A DNA stretch of 64,000 nucleotides from Pseudomonas oryzihabitans NBRC 102199 (GCF_000730625.1 NZ_BBIT01000011.1:37365-101364), one strand, 5' to 3'; numbered from the stretch's first letter, positions 1-10,095 are shown. The notes: a model not told the origin generated them from the letters alone. Program-made: numbers and translations.

Positions 1-56
1 TGTGAGCCACCGCGCTAAAACACCGGTTTACTCGAATACCTGACGCAGCGGTATCC

Positions 57-2255
57 ATGGTCGCGAAACGCCGTCCCCTTGCCTTTGTCATCCTGTCGGC
101 CGCCGCGCTGACCACTCTTCCTCAAGCGGCGCTCGCGCTCGGCCTGGGGGGCATCACCCTGCAGTCCGCTCTGAACGAGCCCCTGCGCGCGCGGATCGAG
201 CTGGTCAATATCGGCGATGCCGATGCCGGGGACTTCCGCATCCACCTGGCGGCGAACGAGGCGTTCGCCCAGGCTGGCGTGGACCGCACCCAGTTCCTCG
301 ATGACCTGGTATTCACCCCGCACCTGCGCACGGCGGCCGGCAGCTACATCGAGGTCACCTCGCGCCGCTCGCTGGTCGAGCCCTATCTCGGCTTCATCGT
401 TCAGCTGGAACAGCCAGGCGGCAAGCAGCTGCGCGAATTCACCCTGCTGGTGGATCCCCCGCGCAGCGGTGGCGCCCCTACCAGCGTCGCCAGTACGGCG
501 CCGGCGCGGGTCCAGGCTGCACCCGCGCGCGCCGCCGCTGCGGCCCCCGCCACGGGCTCGATGGCTCGACAAGCCGTTTCGGCGCCGCGCCAGGGGCTGG
601 CACCTTCGCCGGATCTGGCTGCCGGGGAAGGCGTCTACCAGACGCGTCCCAAGGACACCCTCTGGAGCATTTCCAAGCGCCTGGGGCCCATGGCGAACCG
701 GTCGGCGGAGCAGCTCATGGCCGATCTGTTCGCGCTCAATCCGGCGTCCTTCGCCAACAACGATCCCGGGCGACTCAAGGCGGGGCAGCGCCTGCGGCTA
801 CCGGTGGGGGTCAGCGAGCCTGCGCCGCGGCAACCCGTGGTGGCCAAGACCGCCCCATCGCCGGCGCCCACCCCGGTGCCCGCGGCACCGGTCGCCGCCG
901 CGCCGGTGCTGGCACCTGCACCCGCGGCCTCGGCAGCCGCACCAGCGCCCGTCGCGGCCCCAGCCCCGGCAAGCGAAGGGGCGGCGCCACCCGTAACGGC
1001 GCCGCAGCCCGCCGCAAGCCCTGCCGAGGACACCAAGCCGCTGCTGGTGACCCAGGACCTGGGTCGGCAGGTCGGCGATCTGGAGGGTCAGCTCACCCAG
1101 CTGCAGGAGCGCTACGACGCGCTGCTGGCGCAGAAAGAGGCGATGATCGAACAGCTTCAGCAGGACCGTGACGGTCTGCAGCAGCAGTTGAAGCAGGCGC
1201 GTTCGGTGGCCCTGGCCGCGCCGACGCCGGTAGGCACCCCCGCGGCACCTGCAACGCCAGCGCCGCAGGCGGCACCCGTTGTGGGTTCCACGTCCGACAG
1301 CGCCGACGAAGGCCTGCTGTCCCTGCGCTCGCTGTTGCTGGCTGGCGCCGCGGCCATTCTGGCCCTGGCCGGGGTGCTCTGGTGGCGTCGGCGCCAGGCC
1401 GAAGAGGCTGCTGTCGACGTGGAGGACGAGGTCGAGCAGCTCGACAGGGCGGAGCCCCTGCCCGAGCCCGTTCTGGCCGCTACCCAGCCGGTGCCTGCCA
1501 AGGCCAGGCCGGCGACCGTCGCCAGCCCGGCGCCGGTCGACGATCATGCCGGTCGTGCGGAGATCTACATCGCCTATGGCCGTTACGGCCAGGCGCGAGA
1601 AGTGCTGGAAAGCGGTCTCGCCGAAGACGATCGGCGGCAGGATCTGCGGCTGCTGCTGCTCCGGGTACTGGCCACCCTGGGCGAGGCCCAGGCGTTCCGG
1701 CAGCACGAACAGCGCTTTCTCGCGCTGGGCGGCGTGGCGGCGAGCCTGGCAGTGCTGCATGCCCAGTTTCCCGGGATGTCCGCCGAACCGGTGGACCCCC
1801 TGCTGGAAGATGATCTGGACCTCGACCTGCCGGCGTTCGACGCGCCAGCGAGCGAGTGGTCGGCGGAATTGCAATTCGCCGAGCCGGCGGCGCCTGCCCC
1901 GGTGACCGAAGAGCACTATGACCTGGATCTGGCCGACCTCAGTCTCGATGAGGCCATTGCCCTGACCGAGGAGCTGGATGCCGATTCCGGGTGGAAGCAG
2001 GTCGATGCCCTGGAGGTCAGCCTCGAGGACGACTTCCCCGAAGGCCTGGGCGAGTTGCCGGCGGTCATGGAGCTGGACCTGAGTCTCGACGAGCACTTCA
2101 TGGCCGACACCATCGCCCGGCGGTTCGCCGAGGCCGAGGCCTGTCTCGACCAGGGCGACGTCCAGCACGCGACCTCGTTGCTGCAGGAGATCGTCAGCGA
2201 GGGCAGCGACAGTCAGCGCGAGCGGGCCGAGATCCTGCTGTCCCGCATCGCCTGA
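57..2255 (+). CDS. fimV: FimV-like peptidoglycan-binding polar hub protein
   Basis: FimV family proteins are inner-membrane scaffolds at the cell pole that bind peptidoglycan and support type IV pili and twitching. Seen here: a signal peptide (about 1-27), the conserved FimV N-terminal domain after it, a LysM domain near 193-248, a Pro/Ala-rich linker, a coiled coil near 340-385, one membrane helix near 424-445 followed by Arg-rich residues, an acidic cytoplasmic part and a C-terminal TPR-like FimV cap. At 732 residues it is shorter than the roughly 900-residue FimV of P. aeruginosa, so it may be a shortened orthologue or a FimV-like paralogue. An in-frame stop at 3-5 limits the start. Its stop abuts the stop of the opposing lipase gene. 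Confidence 0.8.
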   Translation: MVAKRRPLAFVILSAAALTTLPQAALALGLGGITLQSALNEPLRARIELVNIGDADAGDFRIHLAANEAFAQAGVDRTQFLDDLVFTPHLRTAAGSYIEVTSRRSLVEPYLGFIVQLEQPGGKQLREFTLLVDPPRSGGAPTSVASTAPARVQAAPARAAAAAPATGSMARQAVSAPRQGLAPSPDLAAGEGVYQTRPKDTLWSISKRLGPMANRSAEQLMADLFALNPASFANNDPGRLKAGQRLRLPVGVSEPAPRQPVVAKTAPSPAPTPVPAAPVAAAPVLAPAPAASAAAPAPVAAPAPASEGAAPPVTAPQPAASPAEDTKPLLVTQDLGRQVGDLEGQLTQLQERYDALLAQKEAMIEQLQQDRDGLQQQLKQARSVALAAPTPVGTPAAPATPAPQAAPVVGSTSDSADEGLLSLRSLLLAGAAAILALAGVLWWRRRQAEEAAVDVEDEVEQLDRAEPLPEPVLAATQPVPAKARPATVASPAPVDDHAGRAEIYIAYGRYGQAREVLESGLAEDDRRQDLRLLLLRVLATLGEAQAFRQHEQRFLALGGVAASLAVLHAQFPGMSAEPVDPLLEDDLDLDLPAFDAPASEWSAELQFAEPAAPAPVTEEHYDLDLADLSLDEAIALTEELDADSGWKQVDALEVSLEDDFPEGLGELPAVMELDLSLDEHFMADTIARRFAEAEACLDQGDVQHATSLLQEIVSEGSDSQRERAEILLSRIA

Positions 2256-4466
2256 TCAGAAGCTGTTGCCCAGGTTGATGTAGAAGGCGTGCTCGCCCTG
2301 GTCGCTCAGGCCATAGGTGAACTTGAGCGGCCCCAGTGGCGTATCCAGGCCGAGGAACAGGCTGGCTGCGCTGATGTTGCCGCTGTCGTAGTCGTCGTCG
2401 CGGTTCCAGATCCGCCCCTGCTCCAGGCTGCCACCCAGGTACACCGGGGTGTCCAGTGGGAACAGCGAGCGTTGCGTGAGCTGGTGGTAATAGATCAGCC
2501 GCGCCAGACCGTAGTTCTGCCCGGACAGGGCGTCCTGCCGATAGCCCGAGAGCTGCCAGGCTCCGCCCAGCAGGAAGCTGCTGGTCACCACATTGGTGTC
2601 GCTGTCGGTCGATAGGGTGCGGCCCAGACCGCCACCCAGCACGAAGGTGTTGTAGCCGTAGCTGAGCGCCTTGTTCAGGTGCAGATCCAGCTGACGATAT
2701 CGCGAATCCGAGCCCAGGCTCGGATCGAATTGCTTGAGCGTCAAGGCCAGGTCCTGGCCCTCGCGCGGGAAGTTCACGTCGTCCAGATCGTCCAGCGAAT
2801 AGCGCAATACGTAGAAGCCTTCGGTAAAGGACTCCTCGGGTGTCTCTCGCGGGCCGACGTGCACCTTGGTGCTGCCCCAGTCGTGGCCGATGCCCAGGCG
2901 TATCTCGGCCTTGTTGCCGATCTGCCTACCCACGTTCAGGCCGAAGCCATAGCGTTCGCGGCGGTATTCGGCGATGGGGTCGTTGCGTTCCAGCTGTTCG
3001 ATGTTGCGCGCCTCGCCGCCGATATAGGGGGCGATGAAATAGCGTGAGCCGACGTCCAGCGGCTGGTAGAACTCGCTGTAGAGCTCCTGGTGATCGCCGA
3101 TCTGCACCCGCGTCAGCCATTCGCCACCCAGGCGATTGAGGCCATTGATGCGATAGCTGGCACCGAAGTTGAAGGCGCTGTCGCCTCGCAGGTCATCCGA
3201 CAGATTCAGGCCCAGCCGCAGGAAGTCCGTGCCGCTGCGCTTGCCGCGGGCGTAGATCACCAGCACGTTGTCACCGGGGCCATCCCGGCGGATGCGGTAT
3301 TCCACCTGGTCGAAGTAGTCCAGGCCATAGAGGGTGCTCATGTCATCCTGCAGGCGCTCGACATTGAGCGGTTCGCCCAGGCGCTGGCGGATGTAGTGGC
3401 GGATGACCTCGTCCTCGACCTTGGAATCGTTTTCGATGCGGATGGCGTCGATGACCGGGGTGCGGCTGCTAGGTGCACGCGCGGCCGCCACCGCGGTGGT
3501 GCGTTCGTTCTTCGCGTCCTTGCGCAGCACCGCGAGCTCGCCGGCCATGGCCATCGTCGCCCGGTAGCCCGCATCGATCAGCGCCTTGACCTCGCTGAAG
3601 TCGGCGCTGGTATAGCTGGCCAGCGGCGGCTGGATCAGCAGGTCCTGCTTGCCCAGGGTCGCCAGTTGCGCCTGGGAGTTGTTGCGGGTCATCAGGGTGG
3701 TGGACTGATTGAGCACGTCCAGCACCGTGGTCAGGTCCTTGCGCTTGAGCAGCGCGGTGCCGATGTCGACCACCACCACCCGCTGCGCGCCCATGTCCCG
3801 CGCCACGTCGATGGGGATGTTGTCGACCATGCCGCCGTCCACCAGCAGCCGACCGTCGATCTCCACCGGGGCGAACACCGCCGGAATCGACATGCTGGCG
3901 CGGATGGCCCGGGGCAGGTGGCCGTGGTCGAACACCACCTTCTCGCCGGTGGTGATGTCCGTGGCCACGGCGCGGAAGGGGATGGCCAACTGGTTGAAAT
4001 CCCGGGTGTCGCTGGTATGCACGAACAGCTTTTCCAGCATCATCCCCAGGTTCTGGCCCTGGATCACCCCGATCGGCAGGCCCAGGGTGCCATCGTCGCG
4101 AAAGCTCAGCTTCTGCTTGACCAGGAAATCGCGGTCATCCTGCTTGCGCCTGAAGGGCACGTCCTTGCGTGGCGGCTGGTCGGAAAGCACCTGGCCCCAA
4201 TCCATGTCCAGCGCGATGCGTTCCAGTTCCTCGGCGCTGTAGCCGGCGGCATAGAGACCACCGATCACCGCGCCCATGCTGGTGCCGGCGATGGCGTCGA
4301 CCTGGATGCCCTGTTCCTCCAGCGCCTTGAGCACGCCGATATGCGCCAGCCCCCGGGCCGCGCCGCCGGACAGCACCAGTCCCACCTTGGGCGGTGGCGC
4401 ACCCCAGGCCAGGGCGGACAGCAGAAGGCAGACTACGGGCAGCAACAGGCGCATAGGACGGACCAC
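2256..4466 (-). CDS. plpD: PlpD-type patatin-like phospholipase with outer-membrane barrel (type Vd autotransporter)
   Basis: The protein joins a patatin lipase to its own secretion barrel, as in P. aeruginosa PlpD. A signal peptide (about 1-23) precedes a patatin domain (about 27-225) with the oxyanion glycine motif SGGAARG, the nucleophile motif GTSMG (Ser63) and the catalytic DGG (Asp210). A POTRA-like segment (about 330-400) and a BamA/Omp85-type beta barrel follow, ending in a terminal Phe typical of outer-membrane barrels. The predicted action is phospholipid hydrolysis by a surface-exposed or released passenger. A second in-frame ATG four codons in (4454) is an equally good start. The 736-residue length is normal for the family. 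Confidence 0.9.
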   Translation of the reverse strand: MVRPMRLLLPVVCLLLSALAWGAPPPKVGLVLSGGAARGLAHIGVLKALEEQGIQVDAIAGTSMGAVIGGLYAAGYSAEELERIALDMDWGQVLSDQPPRKDVPFRRKQDDRDFLVKQKLSFRDDGTLGLPIGVIQGQNLGMMLEKLFVHTSDTRDFNQLAIPFRAVATDITTGEKVVFDHGHLPRAIRASMSIPAVFAPVEIDGRLLVDGGMVDNIPIDVARDMGAQRVVVVDIGTALLKRKDLTTVLDVLNQSTTLMTRNNSQAQLATLGKQDLLIQPPLASYTSADFSEVKALIDAGYRATMAMAGELAVLRKDAKNERTTAVAAARAPSSRTPVIDAIRIENDSKVEDEVIRHYIRQRLGEPLNVERLQDDMSTLYGLDYFDQVEYRIRRDGPGDNVLVIYARGKRSGTDFLRLGLNLSDDLRGDSAFNFGASYRINGLNRLGGEWLTRVQIGDHQELYSEFYQPLDVGSRYFIAPYIGGEARNIEQLERNDPIAEYRRERYGFGLNVGRQIGNKAEIRLGIGHDWGSTKVHVGPRETPEESFTEGFYVLRYSLDDLDDVNFPREGQDLALTLKQFDPSLGSDSRYRQLDLHLNKALSYGYNTFVLGGGLGRTLSTDSDTNVVTSSFLLGGAWQLSGYRQDALSGQNYGLARLIYYHQLTQRSLFPLDTPVYLGGSLEQGRIWNRDDDYDSGNISAASLFLGLDTPLGPLKFTYGLSDQGEHAFYINLGNSF

Positions 4467-4525
4467 ATGGCGGACGGGATCGAGGGCTGCGTATTATAGG
4501 GAGCCCAGGCCTTGCGAGGTGTACC

Positions 4526-4846
4526 GTGGCGAACGCCAAACCTGTCATCACCATCCATTACTGCACCCAGTGCCAATGGCTGCTGCGCTCGGGGTGGCTG
4601 GCTCAGGAGCTGCTCAGCACCTTTGGTACCGATCTGGGTGGGGTGACGCTGCTACCGGGGACCGGTGGTGTGTTCGAGATCGCCTGTGGCGGGGAGGTGC
4701 TCTGGGAGCGCAAGCGGGATGGCGGCTTTCCCGATGCCAGAACGCTGAAGAACCGGGTCAGGGACCTGGTGTTTCCGGAGCGCGATCTGGGGCACGGCGA
4801 GGGACAGCGGCGCGAAGGCGGGGATGGCGCCCCCGAAGGGGCGTGA
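4526..4846 (+). CDS. SelT/SelW/SelH (Rdx) family protein, Cys form
   Basis: A small thioredoxin-like protein of the Rdx family, named after selenoproteins T, W and H. The N-terminal strand is followed by a CxxC redox motif (Cys13-Thr-Gln-Cys16) where selenoprotein members carry CxxU; a Cys replaces Sec here. The rest shows the family pattern of a glycine-rich GTGGVFEI strand and a C-terminal helix, then a disordered Gly/Glu tail. The chosen start is GTG at 4526 with a GAGGT ribosome site just upstream. It is divergent from plpD and convergent with cspD. Function of bacterial members is unsettled; a thiol redox role is inferred. Confidence 0.8.
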   Translation: MANAKPVITIHYCTQCQWLLRSGWLAQELLSTFGTDLGGVTLLPGTGGVFEIACGGEVLWERKRDGGFPDARTLKNRVRDLVFPERDLGHGEGQRREGGDGAPEGA

Positions 4847-4848
4847 GA

Positions 4849-5124
4849 TCAGGCTTCCGAGCTGACCGTATCCCGTACATCGAGGGTATTGGTGACTGGC
4901 GCTGCGGCGGGTGCGCTCACTTCGGCCGCGCGAATCTCGACGGCGTGCAGGCCCTTGGGACCCTGAACGATGTTGAAGTTGACCGCCTGGCCCGCCTTGA
5001 GTGTGCGGTAACCGTCCATCTGAATGGCCGAGTAATGAGCGAATAGGTCTTCATCACTGTTATCTGCAACGATGAAGCCATATCCTTTGGCGTTGTTGAA
5101 CCATTTGACCTTGCCACTGAGCAT
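4849..5124 (-). CDS. cspD: Cold-shock-domain protein CspD
   Basis: A cold-shock-domain protein of 91 residues with RNP1 (KGYGFI, 13-18) and an RNP2-like DLFAHY motif, binding single-stranded nucleic acid. CspD of enterobacteria inhibits replication in stationary phase. The Ala/Pro/Val-rich C-terminal tail goes beyond the basic 70-residue Csp fold. A longer frame begins at 5151, but ATG 5124 has a clear GAGGGA ribosome site and begins exactly at the conserved MLSGKVKWFN, so it is preferred. It lies divergent to clpS, the usual Pseudomonas arrangement; in E. coli CspD is degraded by Lon. Confidence 0.93.
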   Translation of the reverse strand: MLSGKVKWFNNAKGYGFIVADNSDEDLFAHYSAIQMDGYRTLKAGQAVNFNIVQGPKGLHAVEIRAAEVSAPAAAPVTNTLDVRDTVSSEA

Positions 5125-5346
5125 ACCGGCTCCCTCTGCAAAGGACTCCAAGCCTGGAGTATCATTCGACTACAGTTCCAGTGAATCCACACAGACGCCA
5201 CTACAACGGAACCCTTGGTACCTCGTCGGGTACAGGATGTTTGTAACACCCTTTCAGTCTTAGTCAAGGCAAGGCACTAGGCGGCTGAGACGTGGATCAA
5301 GCTCTTTTTTTCCTGCTATTCATCCCGTAATTCGGAATCGATCAGA

Positions 5347-5703
5347 ATGCGTGTAATCGACCCCATCCGACTGGCGGCGGACGACAACGAACATCAGGAC
5401 GGCGACAACGGTGGCCTGGCGGTGCAGGAAGCCAAACCTGCACTAAAACGGCCAGCCAGATATCGCGTTCTGATGTATAACGATGACTACACCCCGATGG
5501 AGTTCGTCGTCGAGGTGCTGGAACGCTACTTCAGCATGAACCGCGAAGCGGCTACCCAGGTGATGCTCACTGTGCATACTCAGGGAAAGGCGGTCTGCGG
5601 AACATTTACTCGCGATGTCGCTGAAACCAAGGCCATGCAAGTCAATCAATATGCGAGGGAGTGCAACCACCCGCTGCTGTGTGAAATCGAAATCGAAAGT
5701 TAG
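5347..5703 (+). CDS. clpS: ClpS adaptor for N-degron recognition
   Basis: ClpS docks on the ClpA N-domain and delivers proteins with Leu, Phe, Tyr or Trp at the N terminus to ClpAP. The 118-residue protein has the flexible charged N-terminal arm, then the ligand pocket motif [11 protein letters not shown] (from Asn46) and the pocket-lining histidine in HTQGKAVCG (His77). It lies 48 bases upstream of clpA on the same strand. With bpt and aat 3-4 kb away, adaptor, unfoldase and both residue-adding enzymes of the bacterial N-degron pathway sit together. Confidence 0.96.
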   Translation: MRVIDPIRLAADDNEHQDGDNGGLAVQEAKPALKRPARYRVLMYNDDYTPMEFVVEVLERYFSMNREAATQVMLTVHTQGKAVCGTFTRDVAETKAMQVNQYARECNHPLLCEIEIES

Positions 5704-5705
5704 AT

Positions 5706-5739
5706 CTGTGCTGCTTGGGCTACTGTGCTGCTTGGGCTA
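5706..5739. repeat. Perfect 17-bp tandem duplication in the clpS-clpA spacer
   Basis: The 17-base unit CTGTGCTGCTTGGGCTA occupies 5706-5722 and is repeated without change at 5723-5739. It fills most of the 48-base gap between clpS and clpA and lies just upstream of the clpA ribosome site GAGGTGAAG. It probably arose by slippage and could vary in copy number. Confidence 0.9.
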
Positions 5740-5751
5740 TGAGGTGAAGCT

Positions 5752-8022
5752 ATGTTGAATCGTGAGCTCGAAGTCACCCTGAATCTCGCCTTCAAGGAGG
5801 CGAGGACGAAGCGTCATGAATTCATGACCGTTGAGCACCTCCTGCTGGCGCTGCTGGACAACGAAGCGGCCGCCACCGTGTTGAGAGCCTGCGGCGCCAA
5901 CATCGATCGCCTGCGTCGCGATCTGTTGGAATTCATAGATTCCACCACGCCCCTGATTCCACAGCAGGATGACGAGCGCGAAACGCAACCGACGCTGGGC
6001 TTCCAGCGGGTCCTGCAGCGTGCGGTCTTCCACGTGCAGAGCTCGGGCAAGCGCGAAGTGACCGGGGCCAACGTCCTGGTCGCCATCTTCAGCGAACAGG
6101 AAAGCCAGGCGGTGTTCCTGCTCAAGCAGCAGAGCGTGGCGCGGATCGACGTGGTCAACTTCATCGCCCACGGCATCTCCAAGGTGCCCGGCGCCGCCCC
6201 TGAAGCCGAGCAGGATCAGGACGCCGCCGAGGAGGAGGGTGCCGAACCCAGTTCCTCCAACAATCCGCTCGAAGCCTACGCCAGCAACCTCAACGAGCAG
6301 GCGCGGCAGGGCCGCATCGACCCGCTGGTCGGCCGCGAGCACGAAGTCGAGCGCGTTGCCCAGATCCTCGCCCGGCGTCGCAAGAACAATCCGCTGCTGG
6401 TGGGTGAGGCCGGGGTCGGCAAGACCGCCATCGCCGAAGGCCTGGCCAAGCGCATCGTCGACGGTCAGGTCCCCGACCTGCTGGCGGACAGCGTGGTCTA
6501 CTCCCTGGACCTCGGTGCCCTGCTGGCCGGCACCAAGTACCGTGGCGACTTCGAGAAGAGATTCAAGGCCCTGCTGGCCGAGCTGAAGAAGCGGCCCCAT
6601 GCCGTGCTCTTCATCGACGAGATCCACACCATCATCGGTGCCGGCGCGGCCTCGGGCGGAGTGATGGATGCCTCCAACCTGCTCAAGCCGCTGCTGTCCT
6701 CCGGTGAGATCCGCTGCATCGGCTCCACCACCTTCCAGGAATTCCGCGGCATCTTCGAAAAGGACCGGGCACTGGCTCGGCGCTTCCAGAAGGTCGACGT
6801 GGTCGAGCCCTCGGTGGACGATACCTACGGCATCCTGCGTGGCCTCAAGGGGCGCTTCGAGCAGCATCACCACATCGAGTACACCGATGAGGCGCTGCGT
6901 GCGGCAGCCGAGCTGGCCGCCCGCTACATCAACGACCGCCACATGCCTGACAAGGCCATCGACGTCATCGACGAAGCCGGCGCCTATCAGCGCCTGCAGC
7001 CCGAGGATCGTCGCGCCGAGCGCATCGACGTGCAGCAGGTCGAGGACATCGTCGCCAAGATCGCGCGGATTCCCCCCAAGACCGTCAACAGTTCCGACAA
7101 GGAGCTGCTCCGCAACCTGGAGCGTGACCTCAAGTTGACCGTGTTCGGTCAGGACCTGGCGATCGAATCCCTGTCCACCGCCATCAAGCTGTCCCGTGCC
7201 GGTCTGAAGTCGCCGGACAAGCCGGTCGGTTCCTTCCTCTTCGCCGGTCCCACCGGCGTGGGCAAGACCGAGGTGGCGCGGCAGCTGGCCAAGGCCATGG
7301 GTGTGGAGCTGGTGCGCTTCGACATGTCCGAGTACATGGAGCGGCATACCGTGTCCCGGCTGATCGGTGCGCCTCCCGGCTACGTCGGTTTCGACCAGGG
7401 TGGTCTGCTGACCGAGGCCATCACCAAGACGCCGCACTGCGTGCTCCTGCTCGACGAGATCGAGAAGGCCCACCCCGAGGTGTTCAACCTGCTCCTGCAG
7501 GTCATGGACCATGGCACCCTGACGGACAACAACGGTCGCAAGGCCGACTTCCGTAACGTGATCCTGATCCTGACCACCAACGCCGGTGCCGAAACCGCAT
7601 CCCGTGCCTCCATCGGCTTCACGCTGCAGGATCACACCACGGATGCCATGGAAGTCATCAAGAAGAGCTTCACGCCAGAGTTCCGCAACCGTCTGGACAC
7701 CATCATCCAGTTCGGCCGCCTGAGCACCGAAGTCATCAAGAGCATCGTCGACAAGTTCCTCACCGAACTGCAGGCGCAACTCGAGGACAAGCGTGTGCAG
7801 CTTGAGGTCAGCGATGCGGCCCGTGGCTGGCTGGCAGAGCGTGGCTATGACGTGCAGATGGGTGCTCGTCCCATGGCGCGCCTCATCCAGGACAAGATCA
7901 AGCGGCCGCTGGCCGAGCAGATCCTGTTTGGCGATCTGGCCGATCATGGCGGTATCGTGCACATCGATGCGGTGAACGACGAGCTGGAGTTCGAGTTCGA
8001 GACCACGGCCGAGCCTGCCTGA
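5752..8022 (+). CDS. clpA: ClpA, ATP-dependent unfoldase of ClpAP
   Basis: ClpA is the hexameric AAA+ unfoldase that feeds substrates into the ClpP protease. The N-domain (about 1-145) begins with the family sequence [17 protein letters not shown]1 has Walker A GEAGVGKT near 220 and Walker [10 protein letters not shown]2 has Walker [10 protein letters not shown] near 500 and [11 protein letters not shown]. An acidic linker rich in Glu/Asp/Ala separates the N-domain and D1. The 756-residue length matches the family. It is preceded by clpS and followed by a strong bidirectional terminator. clpP itself is not in the window. Confidence 0.97.
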   Translation: MLNRELEVTLNLAFKEARTKRHEFMTVEHLLLALLDNEAAATVLRACGANIDRLRRDLLEFIDSTTPLIPQQDDERETQPTLGFQRVLQRAVFHVQSSGKREVTGANVLVAIFSEQESQAVFLLKQQSVARIDVVNFIAHGISKVPGAAPEAEQDQDAAEEEGAEPSSSNNPLEAYASNLNEQARQGRIDPLVGREHEVERVAQILARRRKNNPLLVGEAGVGKTAIAEGLAKRIVDGQVPDLLADSVVYSLDLGALLAGTKYRGDFEKRFKALLAELKKRPHAVLFIDEIHTIIGAGAASGGVMDASNLLKPLLSSGEIRCIGSTTFQEFRGIFEKDRALARRFQKVDVVEPSVDDTYGILRGLKGRFEQHHHIEYTDEALRAAAELAARYINDRHMPDKAIDVIDEAGAYQRLQPEDRRAERIDVQQVEDIVAKIARIPPKTVNSSDKELLRNLERDLKLTVFGQDLAIESLSTAIKLSRAGLKSPDKPVGSFLFAGPTGVGKTEVARQLAKAMGVELVRFDMSEYMERHTVSRLIGAPPGYVGFDQGGLLTEAITKTPHCVLLLDEIEKAHPEVFNLLLQVMDHGTLTDNNGRKADFRNVILILTTNAGAETASRASIGFTLQDHTTDAMEVIKKSFTPEFRNRLDTIIQFGRLSTEVIKSIVDKFLTELQAQLEDKRVQLEVSDAARGWLAERGYDVQMGARPMARLIQDKIKRPLAEQILFGDLADHGGIVHIDAVNDELEFEFETTAEPA

Positions 8023-8047
8023 GGGCAGGTCGCGGTTTACAATCGCT

Positions 8048-8082
8048 CATGAAAAAGCCCGGCATCGCCGGGCTTTTTCATG
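8048..8082. terminator. Bidirectional terminator between clpA and infA
   Basis: Perfect 16-bp arms (8048-8063 and 8067-8082) around a 3-base loop ATC. The GC core GCCCGGC/GCCGGGC is flanked by A5 and T5 runs, so it can end transcription on both strands, serving clpA from the left and infA from the right. Confidence 0.9.
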
Positions 8083-8093
8083 AAAGGATTCGC

Positions 8094-8312
8094 TTAACGC
8101 GCGCGGTAGGTGATCCGGCCCTTGCTCAGATCGTAAGGCGTCAGCTCCACGCGAACCTTGTCCCCCGTCAGGATGCGGATGTAGTTCTTACGCATCTTTC
8201 CGGAGATGTGCGCGGTGACGACGTGCCCATTTTCCAACTCCACGCGAAACATGGTGTTGGGCAGGGTGTCGACGACAGTACCTTCCATTTCGAAGCTGTC
8301 TTCTTTCGACAT
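8094..8312 (-). CDS. infA: Translation initiation factor IF-1
   Basis: IF-1 is the 72-residue S1-like OB-fold factor that sits in the ribosomal A site during initiation. The sequence begins [11 protein letters not shown] and contains the family motif [13 protein letters not shown], ending in KGRITYRAR. Longer frames upstream are not supported, because the family start is exactly at the ATG 8312. It is convergent with clpA, and bpt lies upstream in the same orientation about 90 bases away. Confidence 0.97.
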
Positions 8313-8406
8313 ATATAGAAAAGCCCTCGGTGACAAGATAGGCCCAGAGCAGTCCGGGCGAAAAAGGCCCATATTCTGACAGAAATTCAGAAAAAGCGCT
8401 ATTTCG

Positions 8407-9114
8407 TCAGGCCAGGGCGACCCAGCGCTGATTGACGAAGAGCTCGATGGGGCGATACTCGGTCTTATAGGACATCTTGCGACACCCTTTGATCCAGTAA
8501 CCGAGATAAACCGCATCCAGGCCGAGGCGCCGGGATTCCGCGATCTGCCAGAGGATGCCGAAGACGCCGAGGCTGCGCTTCTCCTCGCTGGGATCGTAGA
8601 AGGTATAGACGGCCGACATGCCGTTGGGCAGGACATCGGTGACGGCGATTCCGATCAGACGATCTTCCACCCGCATCTCATAGAAGAAGGCGTAGGGCAG
8701 GTTGCTGACCAGGAAGGTGGAGAACTGGCCGCGACTCGGCGGGAACATGTCGCCGTCGGCGTGCCGCTCGCTGATGTAGCGGGCGTACAGCTGATAGCGT
8801 TCTTCGGTGAAGCCCGGGTCGCAGCGGCTGACCTTGATGTCGAGGTTGCGCTTGAGGACGCGATTCTGCTTGCGGCTGGGGCGAAAGCGGGCGACGGGAA
8901 TGCGGGCGGGGACACAGGCCTTGCACAGCTGGCAGTGAGGGCGATAGAGGTGGTCGCCACTGCGGCGGAAGCCCAGTTCGGACAACTCCGCGTAGATCTG
9001 GCCGTTCATGGGCTGCGAGGGGTCGAGAAACAGCGTGGTCGCCTGCTCGTTGGGCAGGTAACTGCAAGCGTGAGGCTGGGTTGCGTAGAACTTGAGTCTC
9101 GCCAGCTCGGTCAT
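8407..9114 (-). CDS. bpt: Aspartate/glutamate leucyltransferase Bpt
   Basis: Bpt transfers leucine from Leu-tRNA to proteins with N-terminal Asp or Glu, creating degrons read by ClpS. The 235-residue protein has the N-terminal [11 protein letters not shown] region, a Cys-rich CQLCKAC motif, and the C-terminal GNAT-like transferase part with [14 protein letters not shown] and [15 protein letters not shown]. It was formerly annotated as arginyltransferase (ate). It lies 35 bases downstream of aat in the same direction, so the two transferases probably form one operon. Confidence 0.95.
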
Positions 9115-9149
9115 GTCGAACCTCTACATAAGCCTAGCCTGAGTGTAAG

Positions 9150-9839
9150 TCACCCGCAGGAGGTAGGCCAGGCGGCCATGCTGGCCTGATCCAGGTATTT
9201 GGCCAGGTATTCGGCAAAGCGTTCCCGAGAGAGACAGCTCGCGCCGAGACTCTGCAGATGTGCGGTTTGCATCTGGCAGTCGATCATCACGAAGCCCCAG
9301 GCCGCCAGGTCCCGGACCAGGGTCACGAAGCCGATCTTGGAGGCGTTGTCGACGTGGCTGAACATGGATTCGCCGAAGAACAGCTTGCCCATGGCGATGC
9401 CATAGAGGCCGCCGACGAGCTGGTTGTCGTCCCAGACCTCCACGGAGTGGGCCCAGCCCTGGGTGTGCAGTTGCTGGTATGCCTGACGCATCTCCGCGGT
9501 GATCCAGGTGCCGTCCGCATCGCGGCGCGGACCGGCGCAGGCTAGGATCACCCGCTCGAACGCCTGGTCGTAGGTGACCCGCAGCGGCGTCTTGCGCAGA
9601 GTCTTGGCCAGGCTGCGAGAGACGTGCAGATCCGGCGGAAAAAGCACCGTCCGCGGATCCGGCGACCACCAGAGCAGGGGCTGGCCGGCCTGGTACCAGG
9701 GAAAGCAGCCATGTCGATAGGCGCTGATCAGGCGCGCCGCACTCAGGTCGCCGCCGATGGCCAGCAGGCCGTTGGGTTCGCGTAGCGCCTGCTGCAGTGG
9801 CGGAAAGTCAGGGCTTTCGCGGGTCAGCCATTTCACCAT
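9150..9839 (-). CDS. aat: Leucyl/phenylalanyl-tRNA-protein transferase Aat
   Basis: Aat adds Leu or Phe to proteins with N-terminal Lys or Arg, marking them for ClpS/ClpAP. The 229-residue sequence shows the family signature [21 protein letters not shown] and WWSPDPR near the N terminus, and [12 protein letters not shown] and [14 protein letters not shown] in the catalytic part. It is the first gene of an aat-bpt pair. In P. aeruginosa PAO1, as I recall it, trxB lies between aat and ftsK; here only a 256-base gap separates them. Confidence 0.95.
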   Translation of the reverse strand: MVKWLTRESPDFPPLQQALREPNGLLAIGGDLSAARLISAYRHGCFPWYQAGQPLLWWSPDPRTVLFPPDLHVSRSLAKTLRKTPLRVTYDQAFERVILACAGPRRDADGTWITAEMRQAYQQLHTQGWAHSVEVWDDNQLVGGLYGIAMGKLFFGESMFSHVDNASKIGFVTLVRDLAAWGFVMIDCQMQTAHLQSLGASCLSRERFAEYLAKYLDQASMAAWPTSCG

Positions 9840-10095
9840 GGTAGGGGAGGGCGCCTTCTGATGGGTGGAGCCGAAGCTGTGCCGCTTGTGCGTAACAAGC
9901 TCAAGAAATCGTCATAACTCTTTGTCAGGACAACGAAAGAATGCTCCAATGTTGTGCCTGAAGGCGGTTCCGGTACGGCCGGCCGCTATCGTGCCATGTT
10001 TCGCCGTGGGACTGTAGAAGCAGGGCCCGGGCGATCTAGAATGGCGCACTGTTTTTGATTCACGGTCACACGTTCCGTGTGCGGGAAAAGCGCGC
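9840..10095. other. aat-ftsK divergent gap without a recognisable gene
   Basis: This 256-base intergenic region separates divergent aat and ftsK and must hold both promoters. A TAGAAT hexamer near 10037-10042 could be a -10 element for ftsK, but no convincing -35 is seen. No remnant of trxB was recognised. Confidence 0.5.

Noticed and set aside
3090..4499. A 469-residue plus-strand open frame opposite plpD
   Set aside because: It is antisense to the patatin/barrel gene with His/Gln/Ala-rich composition and no domain; a shadow frame.
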